Source: Nostoc sp. MG11 (lineage in GTDB: Bacteria > Cyanobacteriota > Cyanobacteriia > Cyanobacteriales > Nostocaceae). From it: a stretch of DNA of 64,000 nt. Position 1 is the first letter of the stretch; each line of letters opens with the position of its first letter. Below, piece by piece: positions 19,990 to 28,315 of this stretch. The stretch lies in contig NZ_JACXXN010000006.1 of assembly GCF_014904695.1 (NCBI RefSeq), forward strand, positions 248,001 through 312,000, written 5' to 3'. Under the pieces are notes generated by a model, which saw only the letters and a list, made by a program, of their open reading frames with translations, searched no databases and had not been told where the DNA came from. A program made the position numbers and the translations under genes.

Positions 19990-20011
19990 CCCCTGCTCCC
20001 TGCTCCCTGCC
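19990..20011. repeat. Heptamer tandem repeat between fraD and fraE
   Basis: CCCTGCT is repeated three times with a partial fourth, directly after the fraD stop codon. Short tandem heptamers of this kind are a hallmark of Nostocales genomes and here lie inside an operon. Confidence 0.7.
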
Positions 20012-20014
20012 TTT

Positions 20015-21022
20015 TCACTGCTGTGGAGGCGGTGGCCCTGCAATAAATTTATTGAGGCGATCGCATTCAATTTCTGCAACTGTGATATTTTCCCCAGAAT
20101 TGGTGGTTGCTGCAACTGGTTCGACTCGACAAGATTTCTTGAGGTAATACCCGCGTGGATTAGAACTAGGGCCTATCCAAATACTTAGTAAATCTAATAT
20201 ATACCCAGACTTAATATTGGTTACACGCGGTTCAACAAGCCATAGATTTTTCTCTTCATATTCTGCTAAGTTATTTGCAATTACTTGCCTACCCGCATTT
20301 CCTACTTGTTGCTTTGCATCTAATAGCCATCTTTCGACTTCCGACCAAGGTCTTTCAGCTATTTGTTCTTCTATCAGTGGTTGAAGTTTTTCGATAATTA
20401 CAACACCGTTTTGTGGGATTTTTTCTGGGCCTTGTGTTCTCACAACAAAGTTACTGCGCTTAAAATTATCTGCCTGTAAACTGGGATATTCTCGTAACCA
20501 ATTATCCATCACAAAGTAAAATTGAATCCAACAACTTAGCAACATACAACTAGCAACTAAAATTAGGATTCTTTGGCGATCTTCCGGTTTAGGAATCTGA
20601 GCTTTAGCGTCAGTATCAGTTCCTTCAATAAATTCTGGAATTGCTGTAATTAATGCTGAAATTGTCGGCCAAAGAACAATTGTTCTTGGCGTAATTACAT
20701 CCTCTTGATTTCCAAAAGCAAAAACACTAACTAAGAATCCGGTAATTACTGCTCCTACTGGCATAAAAGTACCAGGAACCCTCAACGGGTCTTCAGTGGT
20801 ATACCAAGCTGTACCGGAAATTAAAAATAACCAACCGCAAAATGCAATTATATCTCTTATATAACCAGTAGCAAAATATGACAGTACCCAAGAAAAAACA
20901 CTCAAGTAAATAAATGTTTGCCAAGAATAAGCTTTAGGTGGAACTAATACCTTTTTAACTCCTGCGTAAAGCCCTTCAACAAATTTAAATACTCCGAATG
21001 CATCTTTAAACAATACGTTCAT
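20015..21022 (-). CDS. fraD: FraD-like septal junction protein (DUF5357)
   Basis: A 335-residue protein with five predicted transmembrane helices in the first 190 residues (from FIYLSVFSWVLSYFA to ILILVASCMLLSCWIQFYF). A periplasmic C-terminal part follows, predicted helical (EKLQPLIEEQIAERPWSEVERWLLDAKQQV) and ending in PPPPQQ. This layout matches FraD, the septal-plug component of Anabaena septal junctions, which localises to cell-cell contacts. It lies 66 bp downstream of fraC and upstream of fraE. Known role from the family: closing and organising septal junctions and diazotrophic growth in filaments. Confidence 0.88.
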   Translation of the reverse strand: MNVLFKDAFGVFKFVEGLYAGVKKVLVPPKAYSWQTFIYLSVFSWVLSYFATGYIRDIIAFCGWLFLISGTAWYTTEDPLRVPGTFMPVGAVITGFLVSVFAFGNQEDVITPRTIVLWPTISALITAIPEFIEGTDTDAKAQIPKPEDRQRILILVASCMLLSCWIQFYFVMDNWLREYPSLQADNFKRSNFVVRTQGPEKIPQNGVVIIEKLQPLIEEQIAERPWSEVERWLLDAKQQVGNAGRQVIANNLAEYEEKNLWLVEPRVTNIKSGYILDLLSIWIGPSSNPRGYYLKKSCRVEPVAATTNSGENITVAEIECDRLNKFIAGPPPPQQ

Positions 21023-21088
21023 AATTTTCCTCTCTATATTAATTAAGTAATCACTGTTTATCTTTTAACAAAAATGATTTAAATTTTA

Positions 21089-21625
21089 CTACCTTGAACT
21101 AATAAACAAAACAATAGTAATCGCACTATAGCTCAATGAATTGGCTATTAATGTAGTGGTAGCCAAATTTGTATTTTGCAATTTAGCACTGCTTAAACGA
21201 CGCCATTTTCGTCGCGGAATTGTTTGTTCTTCTTCTCGTTTCCAAGGTTTTTCAGTTAATGATAGAAGTAAAATTCTTAACAGGAAAAACTTCATTAAAA
21301 AAGTAGCAAAGAAAATTATAAAAGCAGTTAAAATTAGTAAAGTTTGGGCGCTAGCTGATTTAAAGTTATTAAAAAATACATAATTAATTAATTCAGATTT
21401 AAACTGTATTGGTAATATAGGCTCAGATACAAAAAATATAAACCAACCAAGTACGCTGGAAAATAAATTTATAGAAACGGCATAAAAAGTGCTAGTCTTT
21501 TTGTCAAATTTTAGCCGATTGTTAAAAACATAAGCTTCGATGGGAATAGCCATCAGTATAAATAAAAAGTCAAACAGAATTGCACCAATAGGAAAAATTG
21601 TAGGAAGTGTCAAGTTTTCCAGCAT
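21089..21625 (-). CDS. fraC: FraC-like filament integrity protein
   Basis: A 178-residue integral membrane protein, predicted helices at about 8-30, 45-70, 95-120 and 155-175, with a basic cytoplasmic segment ([19 protein letters not shown]). Length and topology agree with FraC, which together with FraD is needed for septum maturation, nanopore number and filament cohesion. It is the first gene of the minus-strand fraC-fraD-fraE group. The promoter should lie in 21626-21787, shared with the divergent CobO-like gene. Confidence 0.85.
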   Translation of the reverse strand: MLENLTLPTIFPIGAILFDFLFILMAIPIEAYVFNNRLKFDKKTSTFYAVSINLFSSVLGWFIFFVSEPILPIQFKSELINYVFFNNFKSASAQTLLILTAFIIFFATFLMKFFLLRILLLSLTEKPWKREEEQTIPRRKWRRLSSAKLQNTNLATTTLIANSLSYSAITIVLFISSR

Positions 21626-21787
21626 AAAGGGTCAAAGGGAAGGGTTAACTTTAGAGAGTATAACTGTGATCAGCTGATGTGCGTACAAATTGCACATTTT
21701 GCGTTAGGACTGTTATTTGTATTTTGTAGTATAAATGACCAATGATAATTTTTTATCCCTACCTAAGAGTACATAACGTTAGGTAAG

Positions 21788-22957
21788 ATGAAAGACTTCC
21801 ACGTTACAGCTTTTCGAGAGATGACAAGGAACGGCATCGGTATTCGCACGGCGCAAGTGCGTCCTGAACGGCTCACTGGTCAAATTCACGTCTACGATGG
21901 TGTAGGGAAAGGTAAATCCCAAGCAGCTTTAGGGGTGGTTTTACGCTCGATAGGCTTGGGGATAAATACACCTAGCTATTCCAATCGCGTTTTATTACTA
22001 CGGTTTTTGAAAGGGCCAGAACGTGACTACGACGAAGATGGTGCGATCGCAGCTTTACAGCGCGGTTTTCCGCATTTAATTGATCAGGTTCGCACAGGTC
22101 GTGCCGAATTTTTTGGCCCAGAGGAAATTACCTCTTTTGATCGGTCTGAAGCAGCGCGGGGTTGGGATGTTGCCAAAGGTGCGATCGCCAGCGGTTTATA
22201 TTCAGTTGTAGTCTTGGATGAAATTAACCCGGTGCTGGATTTGGGTTTGCTTCCAGTAGATGAGGTAGTGCGGACATTAAAATCCAAACCCCAAGAATTG
22301 GAGATTATCGCCACTGGACGCGCTGCACCGCAACAGTTGCTTGATATTGCGGATTTACACTCAGAAATGAAACCCCAACACCACCCAACAGCAAAAGCCC
22401 TATTACTTGAGGGGATTGAAATTTATACTGGTGCTGGGAAAGGCAAGTCTACTAGTGCTTTGGGTAAAGCTTTACAGGCAATTGGTAGAGGGATCAATCA
22501 TCCAGGATCCACCCGTGTATTGATTATGCAGTGGCTCAAAGGTGGTAGTGGTTATACAGAAGATGCCGCGATCGCCGCTTTGCAGCAGTCATATCCAGAA
22601 GTGGTGGATCATCAGCGCTGTGGTCGAGATGCGATCGTCTGGCGCAATTCGCGGCAAGAATTAGATTACGTAGAAGCCGAACGCGGTTGGGAAATCGCAA
22701 AAGTTGCGATCGCCTCTGGATTATACAAAACTATCATCCTCGATGAACTCAATCCCACCGTTGACTTGGAACTACTCCCCGTTGAACCCATTGTTCAAGC
22801 TTTGCTCCGCAAACCCCGCGACACCGAAATCATCATCACCGGTCGCTGCCAAAATCAACCTGCATACTTCGACTTAGCTAGCATTCACTCTGAGGTCTAT
22901 TGCCACAAGCATTATGCCAATCAAGGTGTAGAACTTAAACGAGGGGTAGATTATTAA
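21788..22957 (+). CDS. Tandem CobO/BtuR-like P-loop protein
   Basis: A 389-residue protein composed of two homologous halves, each resembling cob(I)alamin adenosyltransferase of the CobO/BtuR type. Walker A loops are GVGKGKS (38-44) and GAGKGKS (215-221). Each half has RGWDVAKGAIASGLY / RGWEIAKVAIASGLY, a VVLDEINP / IILDELNP Walker B-like strand and a final IIATGR / IIITGR. CobO transfers an adenosyl group from ATP to corrinoid cobalt. A tandem duplication of the roughly 180-residue unit is the unusual part, and whether it keeps that activity is not known. A strong terminator follows. Confidence 0.85.
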   Translation: MKDFHVTAFREMTRNGIGIRTAQVRPERLTGQIHVYDGVGKGKSQAALGVVLRSIGLGINTPSYSNRVLLLRFLKGPERDYDEDGAIAALQRGFPHLIDQVRTGRAEFFGPEEITSFDRSEAARGWDVAKGAIASGLYSVVVLDEINPVLDLGLLPVDEVVRTLKSKPQELEIIATGRAAPQQLLDIADLHSEMKPQHHPTAKALLLEGIEIYTGAGKGKSTSALGKALQAIGRGINHPGSTRVLIMQWLKGGSGYTEDAAIAALQQSYPEVVDHQRCGRDAIVWRNSRQELDYVEAERGWEIAKVAIASGLYKTIILDELNPTVDLELLPVEPIVQALLRKPRDTEIIITGRCQNQPAYFDLASIHSEVYCHKHYANQGVELKRGVDY

Positions 22958-22970
22958 ATTTAATAAAAAT

Positions 22971-23003
22971 GCACCGTAAGATGTCTCACGGTGCGCTTTG
23001 TTT
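22971..23003 (+). terminator. Terminator after the CobO-like gene
   Basis: GCACCGT and ACGGTGC arms enclose a 10-base loop, followed by GCTTTGTTT. It starts 13 bp after the stop codon. It also faces the 3' end of the convergent gene at 23016. Confidence 0.75.
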
Positions 23004-23015
23004 ATTTCGCCTAAT

Positions 23016-23426
23016 TTACTTGGATGCAAGCAACCCTGATACCTCTGCGTGTGCCAAGATCACATCGGGTTCACGTTGGAGAGCCGCATAGTATTTTCTT
23101 GCAAACACATTGCCGACCTCTGACGGTACAATCAGCTGGCGGGCATCGGCAATCAAATTTTCGACATTTTCCGCTGATACTGGTTCATCTGCTTCGAGCA
23201 TCTCATCAATTTGCACAACAAGCTCAGAAATGCGATGTAGCCAAGCAAATTGTTCGTGATTGATGACGAGTTGCAGAAGTTCTCTACTCGATACTCGTCC
23301 CTGAACTTGTTCGTAGGCGATGCGTTCTGTTTCAAGCAACACTTTGTGAAGGCGGAGGAATTTGTTTCGCAAATCACGTAGATGTTGATGTTGATGTATC
23401 CGTTGTAAAAGTATGTTAGAAGTCAA
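23016..23426 (-). CDS. Conserved hypothetical protein coupled to a pirin fragment
   Basis: A 136-residue, mostly helical soluble protein. The segments LLQLVINHEQFAWLHRISELVVQIDEML and the C-terminal YYAALQREPDVILAHAEVSGLL feel like a conserved bacterial protein of unknown function, but no named domain is recognised. Its ATG overlaps the last 11 bp of the upstream pirin-like frame (23416), so translational coupling is likely. There is no signal peptide or membrane segment. Confidence 0.65.
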   Translation of the reverse strand: MTSNILLQRIHQHQHLRDLRNKFLRLHKVLLETERIAYEQVQGRVSSRELLQLVINHEQFAWLHRISELVVQIDEMLEADEPVSAENVENLIADARQLIVPSEVGNVFARKYYAALQREPDVILAHAEVSGLLASK

Positions 23427-23667
23427 TGGAACCTATCCTCCCGTTACGATAACCTGCAAAGGCTGGAATAATTTCGGCTTCGGTATTCATCACAAATAGA
23501 CCGTAGCGAATAATTGGTTCGTTGAGTGGTAAGCCAGCGATGAGCAGCACATCTAATGGTGATTTTGCATCTGATGGATTTGCGACCATTGCTTTTTCAC
23601 CGTCTTGTGTCAACAGCAACATCTCCCACATATTTCTTATCTTCGCCAAATAAGCCTTTCTCATCAA
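23416..23667 (-). CDS. Pirin-type C-terminal fragment
   Basis: An 83-residue frame whose main part (LLIAGLPLNEPIIRYGLFVMNTEAEIIPAF) matches the end of the C-terminal cupin of pirin-family proteins (cupin Fe-binding proteins, some with quercetinase activity). A full pirin is about 230-300 residues, and the N-terminal metal-binding cupin is absent. No matching sequence is seen upstream before the PadR region. It is therefore a gene remnant or a very short derivative. The link with the coupled gene at 23016 suggests it was once the first gene of a pair. Confidence 0.6.
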   Translation of the reverse strand: MMRKAYLAKIRNMWEMLLLTQDGEKAMVANPSDAKSPLDVLLIAGLPLNEPIIRYGLFVMNTEAEIIPAFAGYRNGRIGSIDF

Positions 23668-23728
23668 GCAAAAATATAAAGGCTTTCTCAGAACTTAGCA
23701 CTTAACATGACTTTGTTATATAGTTCCT

Positions 23729-23748
23729 ATATATGATTACTCATATAT
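23729..23748. promoter_or_regulatory. Putative PadR operator
   Basis: A perfect dyad ATATATGA-TTAC-TCATATAT lies 22 bp before the start codon of the PadR-family gene. PadR regulators usually bind AT-rich dyads at their own promoters, so autoregulation is plausible. The dyad also lies upstream of the divergent pirin-like gene (start at 23667). Confidence 0.55.
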
Positions 23749-23769
23749 TAACATTAGACCATATAAGAA

Positions 23770-24351
23770 ATGACAGATGTAATTTCTACTACTTTTAGTT
23801 TCGGAAAACCGCCTATGTCTTTAGCACACACAATTCTAGGTCTGCTTCAGCAAGAAGAAATGACAGGTTACGACCTAAAAACAAGTTGCTTTGATCAATG
23901 CATTGCTCACTTATGGACTGCTGACCAGGCACAGATTTATAGAACCCTTGATAAACTAGTCGAGCAGGGTTGGATTACTTGTACCGTCAAGATTCAACAC
24001 GATCGCCCTAACCGTAAAGTCTATAGTGTGACTGAGGCAGGAAAAGCCGAATTAATCCGGTGGCTTCAATGCCCTCAGCCCTTACCAACAGTACGAGAAC
24101 CTTTGCTCGTTCAGTTATTTTTTGCCGCACAGTTACCAAATGAGGCCATTATTCAATTGCTAGAACAGCAGCTAGCGGCACGCAGCGAAAAGCTGGCCAC
24201 ATGTGAAAATATTAAGTTACCCGTGCTAGGTGATCAGTTTGCAAGTCGTGAGCAGATTATGCAAAGGCTCGTACTAGAGTTGGTAATCCAAAGAGAACAC
24301 ACTTACATTAACTGGTTAAAGATAGCTATTGATGTCCTTTGCCACCAATAA
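23770..24351 (+). CDS. PadR family transcriptional regulator
   Basis: A 193-residue regulator, with an N-terminal winged helix (residues 16-95: LAHTILGLLQQEEMTGYDL, TADQAQIYRTLDKLVEQGWITC, RKVYSVTEAGKAELIRWL) followed by a helical dimerisation domain of the long (Vir_act_alpha_C) PadR type. The start could be ATG 23770 or the internal ATG 23815, from which family homology begins. It is divergent from the pirin-like fragment and followed on the same strand by an aminotransferase. The ligand is unknown; pirin and PadR pairs often respond to phenolic or toxic compounds, but that is inference. Confidence 0.9.
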   Translation: MTDVISTTFSFGKPPMSLAHTILGLLQQEEMTGYDLKTSCFDQCIAHLWTADQAQIYRTLDKLVEQGWITCTVKIQHDRPNRKVYSVTEAGKAELIRWLQCPQPLPTVREPLLVQLFFAAQLPNEAIIQLLEQQLAARSEKLATCENIKLPVLGDQFASREQIMQRLVLELVIQREHTYINWLKIAIDVLCHQ

Positions 24352-24532
24352 GCTTTTTAGACGAATGAGCCTAAGTCATAATTATTAATCCATAAAAGTA
24401 ACTCTTAAATATTGACGACCTTCTCCTGTGGTCGAAGCTGTACGTAGCTTGCTTAAGCGCAGGGGTACACAGAAAAAAGTGCAACAGCTTAATTGCAGAT
24501 ATCCGCGTCAAACTAGAATAAAACTCGCTCCT

Positions 24533-25735
24533 ATGACTTCCACTACTCCTAGTTACCGAATTGCTGATTTGTTTGCCGAACGAGCTAGAAACCTGACACC
24601 ACCAACCTACGGTACAGAGTTAACCAAGATTATCACCGTTAGCTTTGCCTATGGTCTAGCTGACCCAATTCTCTTTCCTCACGCTGACTTAGCTGCTGCA
24701 AGTGCGACTGTGTTGGCACAAGAGGCTCCCACTGCCCTTAACTATGGCCCACCTTCAGATCAACTCTATGAGCAGATTATCCTCCGTTTACGAGCTAGGG
24801 GGATCGCTGCTGATCGCGATCGCGTCATCATCGGCTATGGTTCCAGTCAAATCCTCGGTTTACTGCCAGATGTGTTTGTCGAGCCTGGTGATGTGGTGAT
24901 TGTTGAAGGGCCGACCTTCTTAGGGGTAGTTAACAGATTCGCCAACGCTGGCGCACACTTAATTACGATTCCTGTCGATGAGTTAGGAATGGATGTAGAT
25001 GTGCTGGAAGCAACTTTAATTGATTTGAAAAAACAGGGCATCCGACCCCGATTTATTTACACCATCCCGACCTTTCACAATCCTACAGGCGTTACTATGC
25101 CGCTGTTTCGGCGCAAAAAGTTGGTAGCTCTGGCAGCAGAGTATGGCGTCCTAGTAGTGGAAGACGAAGCCTACACTGATTTGCGCTTTCGAGGGGAAGA
25201 TATACCTCCCCTGGCAACTCTAAGTGATGAAGGGTGGGTGTTATACGTGAGTACCTTCTCAAAAATTATCGCTCCCGGTATACGTCTGGGCTGGGCTTGT
25301 GGCGATCCAGCAATCATTGAGCGGCTGGCAATGTTCAAAAGCGAGGGGCCTGTTGGGCCGTTTGTTAGTCATGTGGTCGCCCACTACTGTGCTACGGGCA
25401 AACTAGACAATCATATCCAAGATCTAATCGCCTGTTACCAGCATAAATGTAATCTGATGTTAGAGGCGATCGCTCACGAGTTTCCTAGTGATGTGGTCGC
25501 CTTACGTCCCGATGGTGGCTTCTTTGTTTGGTGTAAATTACCACCAGATATCAGTGCTAGCACACTCCTGACTGCTGCCAGTGAACACGGCGTCACCTTC
25601 TTACCAGGTACTCGCTGTTATGCCAATGGTCAGGGGAATGATGCAATCAGGCTGGCTTTTAGCTTTCAGCCAACTGAAAAGATTGTCGAAGGAATTGCCA
25701 CTTTGGGATCTGTACTGCGCGAACTTCGCCAGTGA
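24533..25735 (+). CDS. PLP-dependent aminotransferase, class I/II
   Basis: About 400 residues from the preferred ATG 24533. The frame is open to a GTG at 24428, but that stretch lies in repeat-like sequence (GTACGTAGCTTGCTTAAG). Fold type I aminotransferase of the 2-aminoadipate / MocR-like clade. The motifs are ALNYGPPSDQLYEQI, IIGYGSSQILGLL, the Asn/Asp pair around IPTFHNPTG and VVEDEAYTDLRF, and the Schiff-base lysine in STFSKIIAPGIRLGW. The conserved Arg that binds the substrate carboxylate lies in NDAIRLAFSF. Substrate specificity cannot be fixed; 2-aminoadipate or an aromatic or branched amino acid are candidates. Confidence 0.88.
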   Translation: MTSTTPSYRIADLFAERARNLTPPTYGTELTKIITVSFAYGLADPILFPHADLAAASATVLAQEAPTALNYGPPSDQLYEQIILRLRARGIAADRDRVIIGYGSSQILGLLPDVFVEPGDVVIVEGPTFLGVVNRFANAGAHLITIPVDELGMDVDVLEATLIDLKKQGIRPRFIYTIPTFHNPTGVTMPLFRRKKLVALAAEYGVLVVEDEAYTDLRFRGEDIPPLATLSDEGWVLYVSTFSKIIAPGIRLGWACGDPAIIERLAMFKSEGPVGPFVSHVVAHYCATGKLDNHIQDLIACYQHKCNLMLEAIAHEFPSDVVALRPDGGFFVWCKLPPDISASTLLTAASEHGVTFLPGTRCYANGQGNDAIRLAFSFQPTEKIVEGIATLGSVLRELRQ

Positions 25736-26552
25736 TGATAATCGTATTTAAAGTTGACCAAACAATTTGCAATTCGCATTTTAAGAAATTGCGAATTGCA
25801 ATTGCCGATTGATTAATTGGCTCATTAGCACTTGCTCTGTACCCATTATTTAATTATGAATTATGTATTTGATAAAGGGTAATGGCTAAATTCAAACATG
25901 TGTCTTTTTCCTTTCCACCTTTAACCAAAAAGTATTAGGTTAGTTTTAATAGCATTATTTAACTCACATATCTGTTTAGCAAAAAAGCTTAACCCAAATT
26001 TGTACAAATATTAACTCAACCTTTGCTAATGCCGTGTGCCTTGGTAAGAAGATTGTGAGGTAACAACGGTAAAGTACAGTAGTTTTGTCGGAATTTAGAT
26101 GTATCAATTCCATCAACCTAGAGCCGAAACCCAGATTGAAAGCTATCAAAAGTTGCAGTTGACTGCAATTAAGGAGCGTAGATTCATAAACTTCCCCGTC
26201 TACAAGAGGATTGGGTTTTTCGCAGTAACAATGAAACTGCAACTTCCCTGCATATATAGATTCTGAACATAACTGAGTGAAACGTAGACGCACAGAACGT
26301 AAACAGAACTTCAGCACTCAGAACTTCGGGAGCATCTTCTGTTTTCTGTAGCAGCTTTGGCCCAGAGATGCTGAACTGACGCGATCGCTTAGCGGGCGCT
26401 GTTATCCAGAGGTGCTTTGCACATCTTCAAGCAAACTTCGTTCGGTTGCAACTTGGTCTTTCAAACCAGGTTGGACAATATACGCGCGATCGCCTTCAGC
26501 ATGACATTTAATCATTTTCTTTGTGGAGTTTTTTTACTATTGAGGAGTACAA
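25736..26552. other. 817 bp gene-free stretch
   Basis: No supported gene. A 113-codon minus frame (25976-26317) has no protein-like composition. The first 100 bp contain the imperfect inverted repeat TTGCAATTCGCA / TGCGAATTGCAA (about 25768-25801). The right part (26345-26515) has two HIP1 cores and ends in the CAGCATGACATTT sequence shared with the repeat at 1202-1336. Confidence 0.4.
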
Positions 26553-27053
26553 ATGCTTGAGGCTATCGCTGTTGCTTGGCTATTACTGTTTCTTGGCGAT
26601 TTCCTTTCTACTTTTGTTTATCACATACCTGAGCATGTTTTTGGTAGCCTCCACCTGAAAACGCACCACTCCTGGAAGAAGGACTTCCGCCACTATGCTA
26701 TTTTAACGTTCAATACCCAGGTTCTTTTAGATGGTGTTTTGGGTGCGCTGCCATATTTGCTTGTGTCACTGGTTCTATGGTCTTTCTCTCCAATTGGCGT
26801 TGTCTGTGGACTATTGTTTGGTCAGTTTCACGTATGGTGGAGACACATTATAGTCTTGGGTTGGCAAACTCCAAAGCTTGTAACTATTTTGTGCCAACTT
26901 CTATTCATCACAACTCCTGAGAGACATTGGCTACACCATCAAAAAACTAACCTGGGTTTCGGCGATATTTTCACATTTTTTGAGCAACCTTCTAAAGCAT
27001 GGATGCGTTGGCTACGGCTGCTAAGGCTTCATCTGCGTTATTCGCGTGTCTAG
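26553..27053 (+). CDS. Fatty acid hydroxylase superfamily (sterol desaturase-like) protein
   Basis: A 166-residue membrane protein with His clusters of the di-iron hydroxylase family. In order: HIPEH (24-28), HHSWKKDFRHY (38-48), FHVWWRH and HWLHHQ near residue 130. Three to four transmembrane helices surround them, for example LLDGVLGALPYLLVSLVLWS. These enzymes hydroxylate or desaturate lipid chains using two irons and O2. The family is usually 200-300 residues, so this is a short member. GAGGAG lies 11 bp upstream of the ATG. The substrate is not predictable. Confidence 0.8.
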   Translation: MLEAIAVAWLLLFLGDFLSTFVYHIPEHVFGSLHLKTHHSWKKDFRHYAILTFNTQVLLDGVLGALPYLLVSLVLWSFSPIGVVCGLLFGQFHVWWRHIIVLGWQTPKLVTILCQLLFITTPERHWLHHQKTNLGFGDIFTFFEQPSKAWMRWLRLLRLHLRYSRV

Positions 27054-27229
27054 CTAGGTTTATCAGCTCGTTGCTTATAGAGTCAGCCACTTTGGCGGGA
27101 CGGAAGCCGACACCGCCAAGTGGTCTCACCATGTACAGAGCGATCGCTGTTAGTTTAGGATCTATCCCACTGATGAACAAGAGTCATATCTTACTCAATG
27201 TTTTGGCAATACAAGATGGTTTAGGTAGT

Positions 27230-28072
27230 TCACTTAATACCAGACACCAAGCCAAACCGAATTAACCCGCGCTGATAACCGCGACGCATCAACCCCAGTG
27301 AAAATGCTCCTTGAATGGTAGTCCAACCGGCATTTAGTAAGCCCCAAAGTGCTTGGGGAGTGAAGGCGGAATCAATCACTACGTTCCAGAATGGGGCAAC
27401 AGCTTTTGACCAATCGGCGGTGCAGATATTGTTTAATGGTAGTTGACGTGCGATCGCTTCATACTCTGGTAAAGAAATCACATACGGTAAACAATACACC
27501 CGATAAATATCTTCTAAATGCTTTTGTTCATCGGCGCTCAGCGGTGATTCATTAGTCGGTCGATGACACCAAGTCACCATAATAAAAATGCCGCCAGGCT
27601 TCAACACTCGATAGCACTCCTGCATAAACTTGGTTTTATCTGGCATATGTTCACCACTTTCCAACGACCAAACCAAGTCAAAAGAATTGTCAGCAAAGGG
27701 CATCGCTTGAGCATTTGCCACCTGAAACTGTGTTCTCAGGCTTAAACCAGTCTCTAGAGCGCGTTCTGTGGCTCTAGCGGCTTGCACCGGACTTAATGTA
27801 ATTCCTATAGCCTGAGCATTAAACTTTTCTGCCAGGTATAAAGAACTGCCACCAATCCCACAACCCACATCCAGGATATTTTCCGCTGATTGTACCCCTG
27901 CCCACTTAAGCAGTTCTTCAATTAAATCAATTTGAGCCTGGCGGCGGTCTTTGTTCTCACTGCCATCAGACCCGTAATAGCCATGATGCATGTGTTCGCC
28001 CCAAATCTGTTCCCACAGACCAGAGGAAGCATCGTAAAATTGCTGAATTTGCTGGTAAAGTGTTGCACTCAT
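27230..28072 (-). CDS. Gamma-tocopherol methyltransferase-like SAM enzyme
   Basis: A 280-residue class I SAM methyltransferase. The N-terminus (QIQQFYDASSGLWEQIWGEHMHHGYYG) and the SAM motif ILDVGCGIGGSSLYL (66-80) closely resemble cyanobacterial gamma-tocopherol methyltransferase (the Synechocystis Slr0089 / plant VTE4 group). The downstream blocks FDLVWSLESGEHM, RVLKPGGIFIMVTWCHR and ADWSKAVAPFW agree as well. The expected reaction is conversion of gamma- to alpha-tocopherol at the thylakoid or envelope membrane. The gene is divergent from ktrB, with 240 bp between. Paralogues methylating other quinones are possible. Confidence 0.85.
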   Translation of the reverse strand: MSATLYQQIQQFYDASSGLWEQIWGEHMHHGYYGSDGSENKDRRQAQIDLIEELLKWAGVQSAENILDVGCGIGGSSLYLAEKFNAQAIGITLSPVQAARATERALETGLSLRTQFQVANAQAMPFADNSFDLVWSLESGEHMPDKTKFMQECYRVLKPGGIFIMVTWCHRPTNESPLSADEQKHLEDIYRVYCLPYVISLPEYEAIARQLPLNNICTADWSKAVAPFWNVVIDSAFTPQALWGLLNAGWTTIQGAFSLGLMRRGYQRGLIRFGLVSGIK

Positions 28073-28164
28073 GAAAAAACCAGTATTGAGACGAAGCAGA
28101 ATTTAAAAAAAAACATATTGGTAGGCTACCATGTATGTTTTTAATTAAATTAGGGTGTTTTTGT

Positions 28165-28202
28165 TTCCAGGGAGGGTCAACCCCGATTTATCCTCGCTGG
28201 AA
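28165..28202. promoter_or_regulatory. Hairpin in the ktrB upstream region
   Basis: TTCCAG and CTGGAA form an outer stem, and GGGT/ACCC an inner one, about 110 bp before ktrB and 95 bp upstream of the divergent methyltransferase gene. I compared it with the c-di-AMP (ydaO) riboswitch that controls Ktr genes in other bacteria and did not find its conserved core, so only an unspecified structure is claimed. Confidence 0.3.
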
Positions 28203-28315
28203 AAATTCGTGTATCTTACCTGAACTAAGTTGCTCTTGCTTCAACTTATCTACCCTATGTTGCCTAGATACCTGCGATAATTGAGTTTTTCATTTTTAAA
28301 AATTTTGAATTGCTT

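Noticed and set aside
25976-26317. 113-codon minus-strand frame
   Set aside because: Cys- and Leu-rich random-looking text, no domain signal, in DNA that contains dispersed repeat fragments.
28073-28315. c-di-AMP (ydaO) riboswitch before ktrB
   Set aside because: A hairpin is present but the conserved riboswitch core could not be found. Only an unspecified structure is listed.
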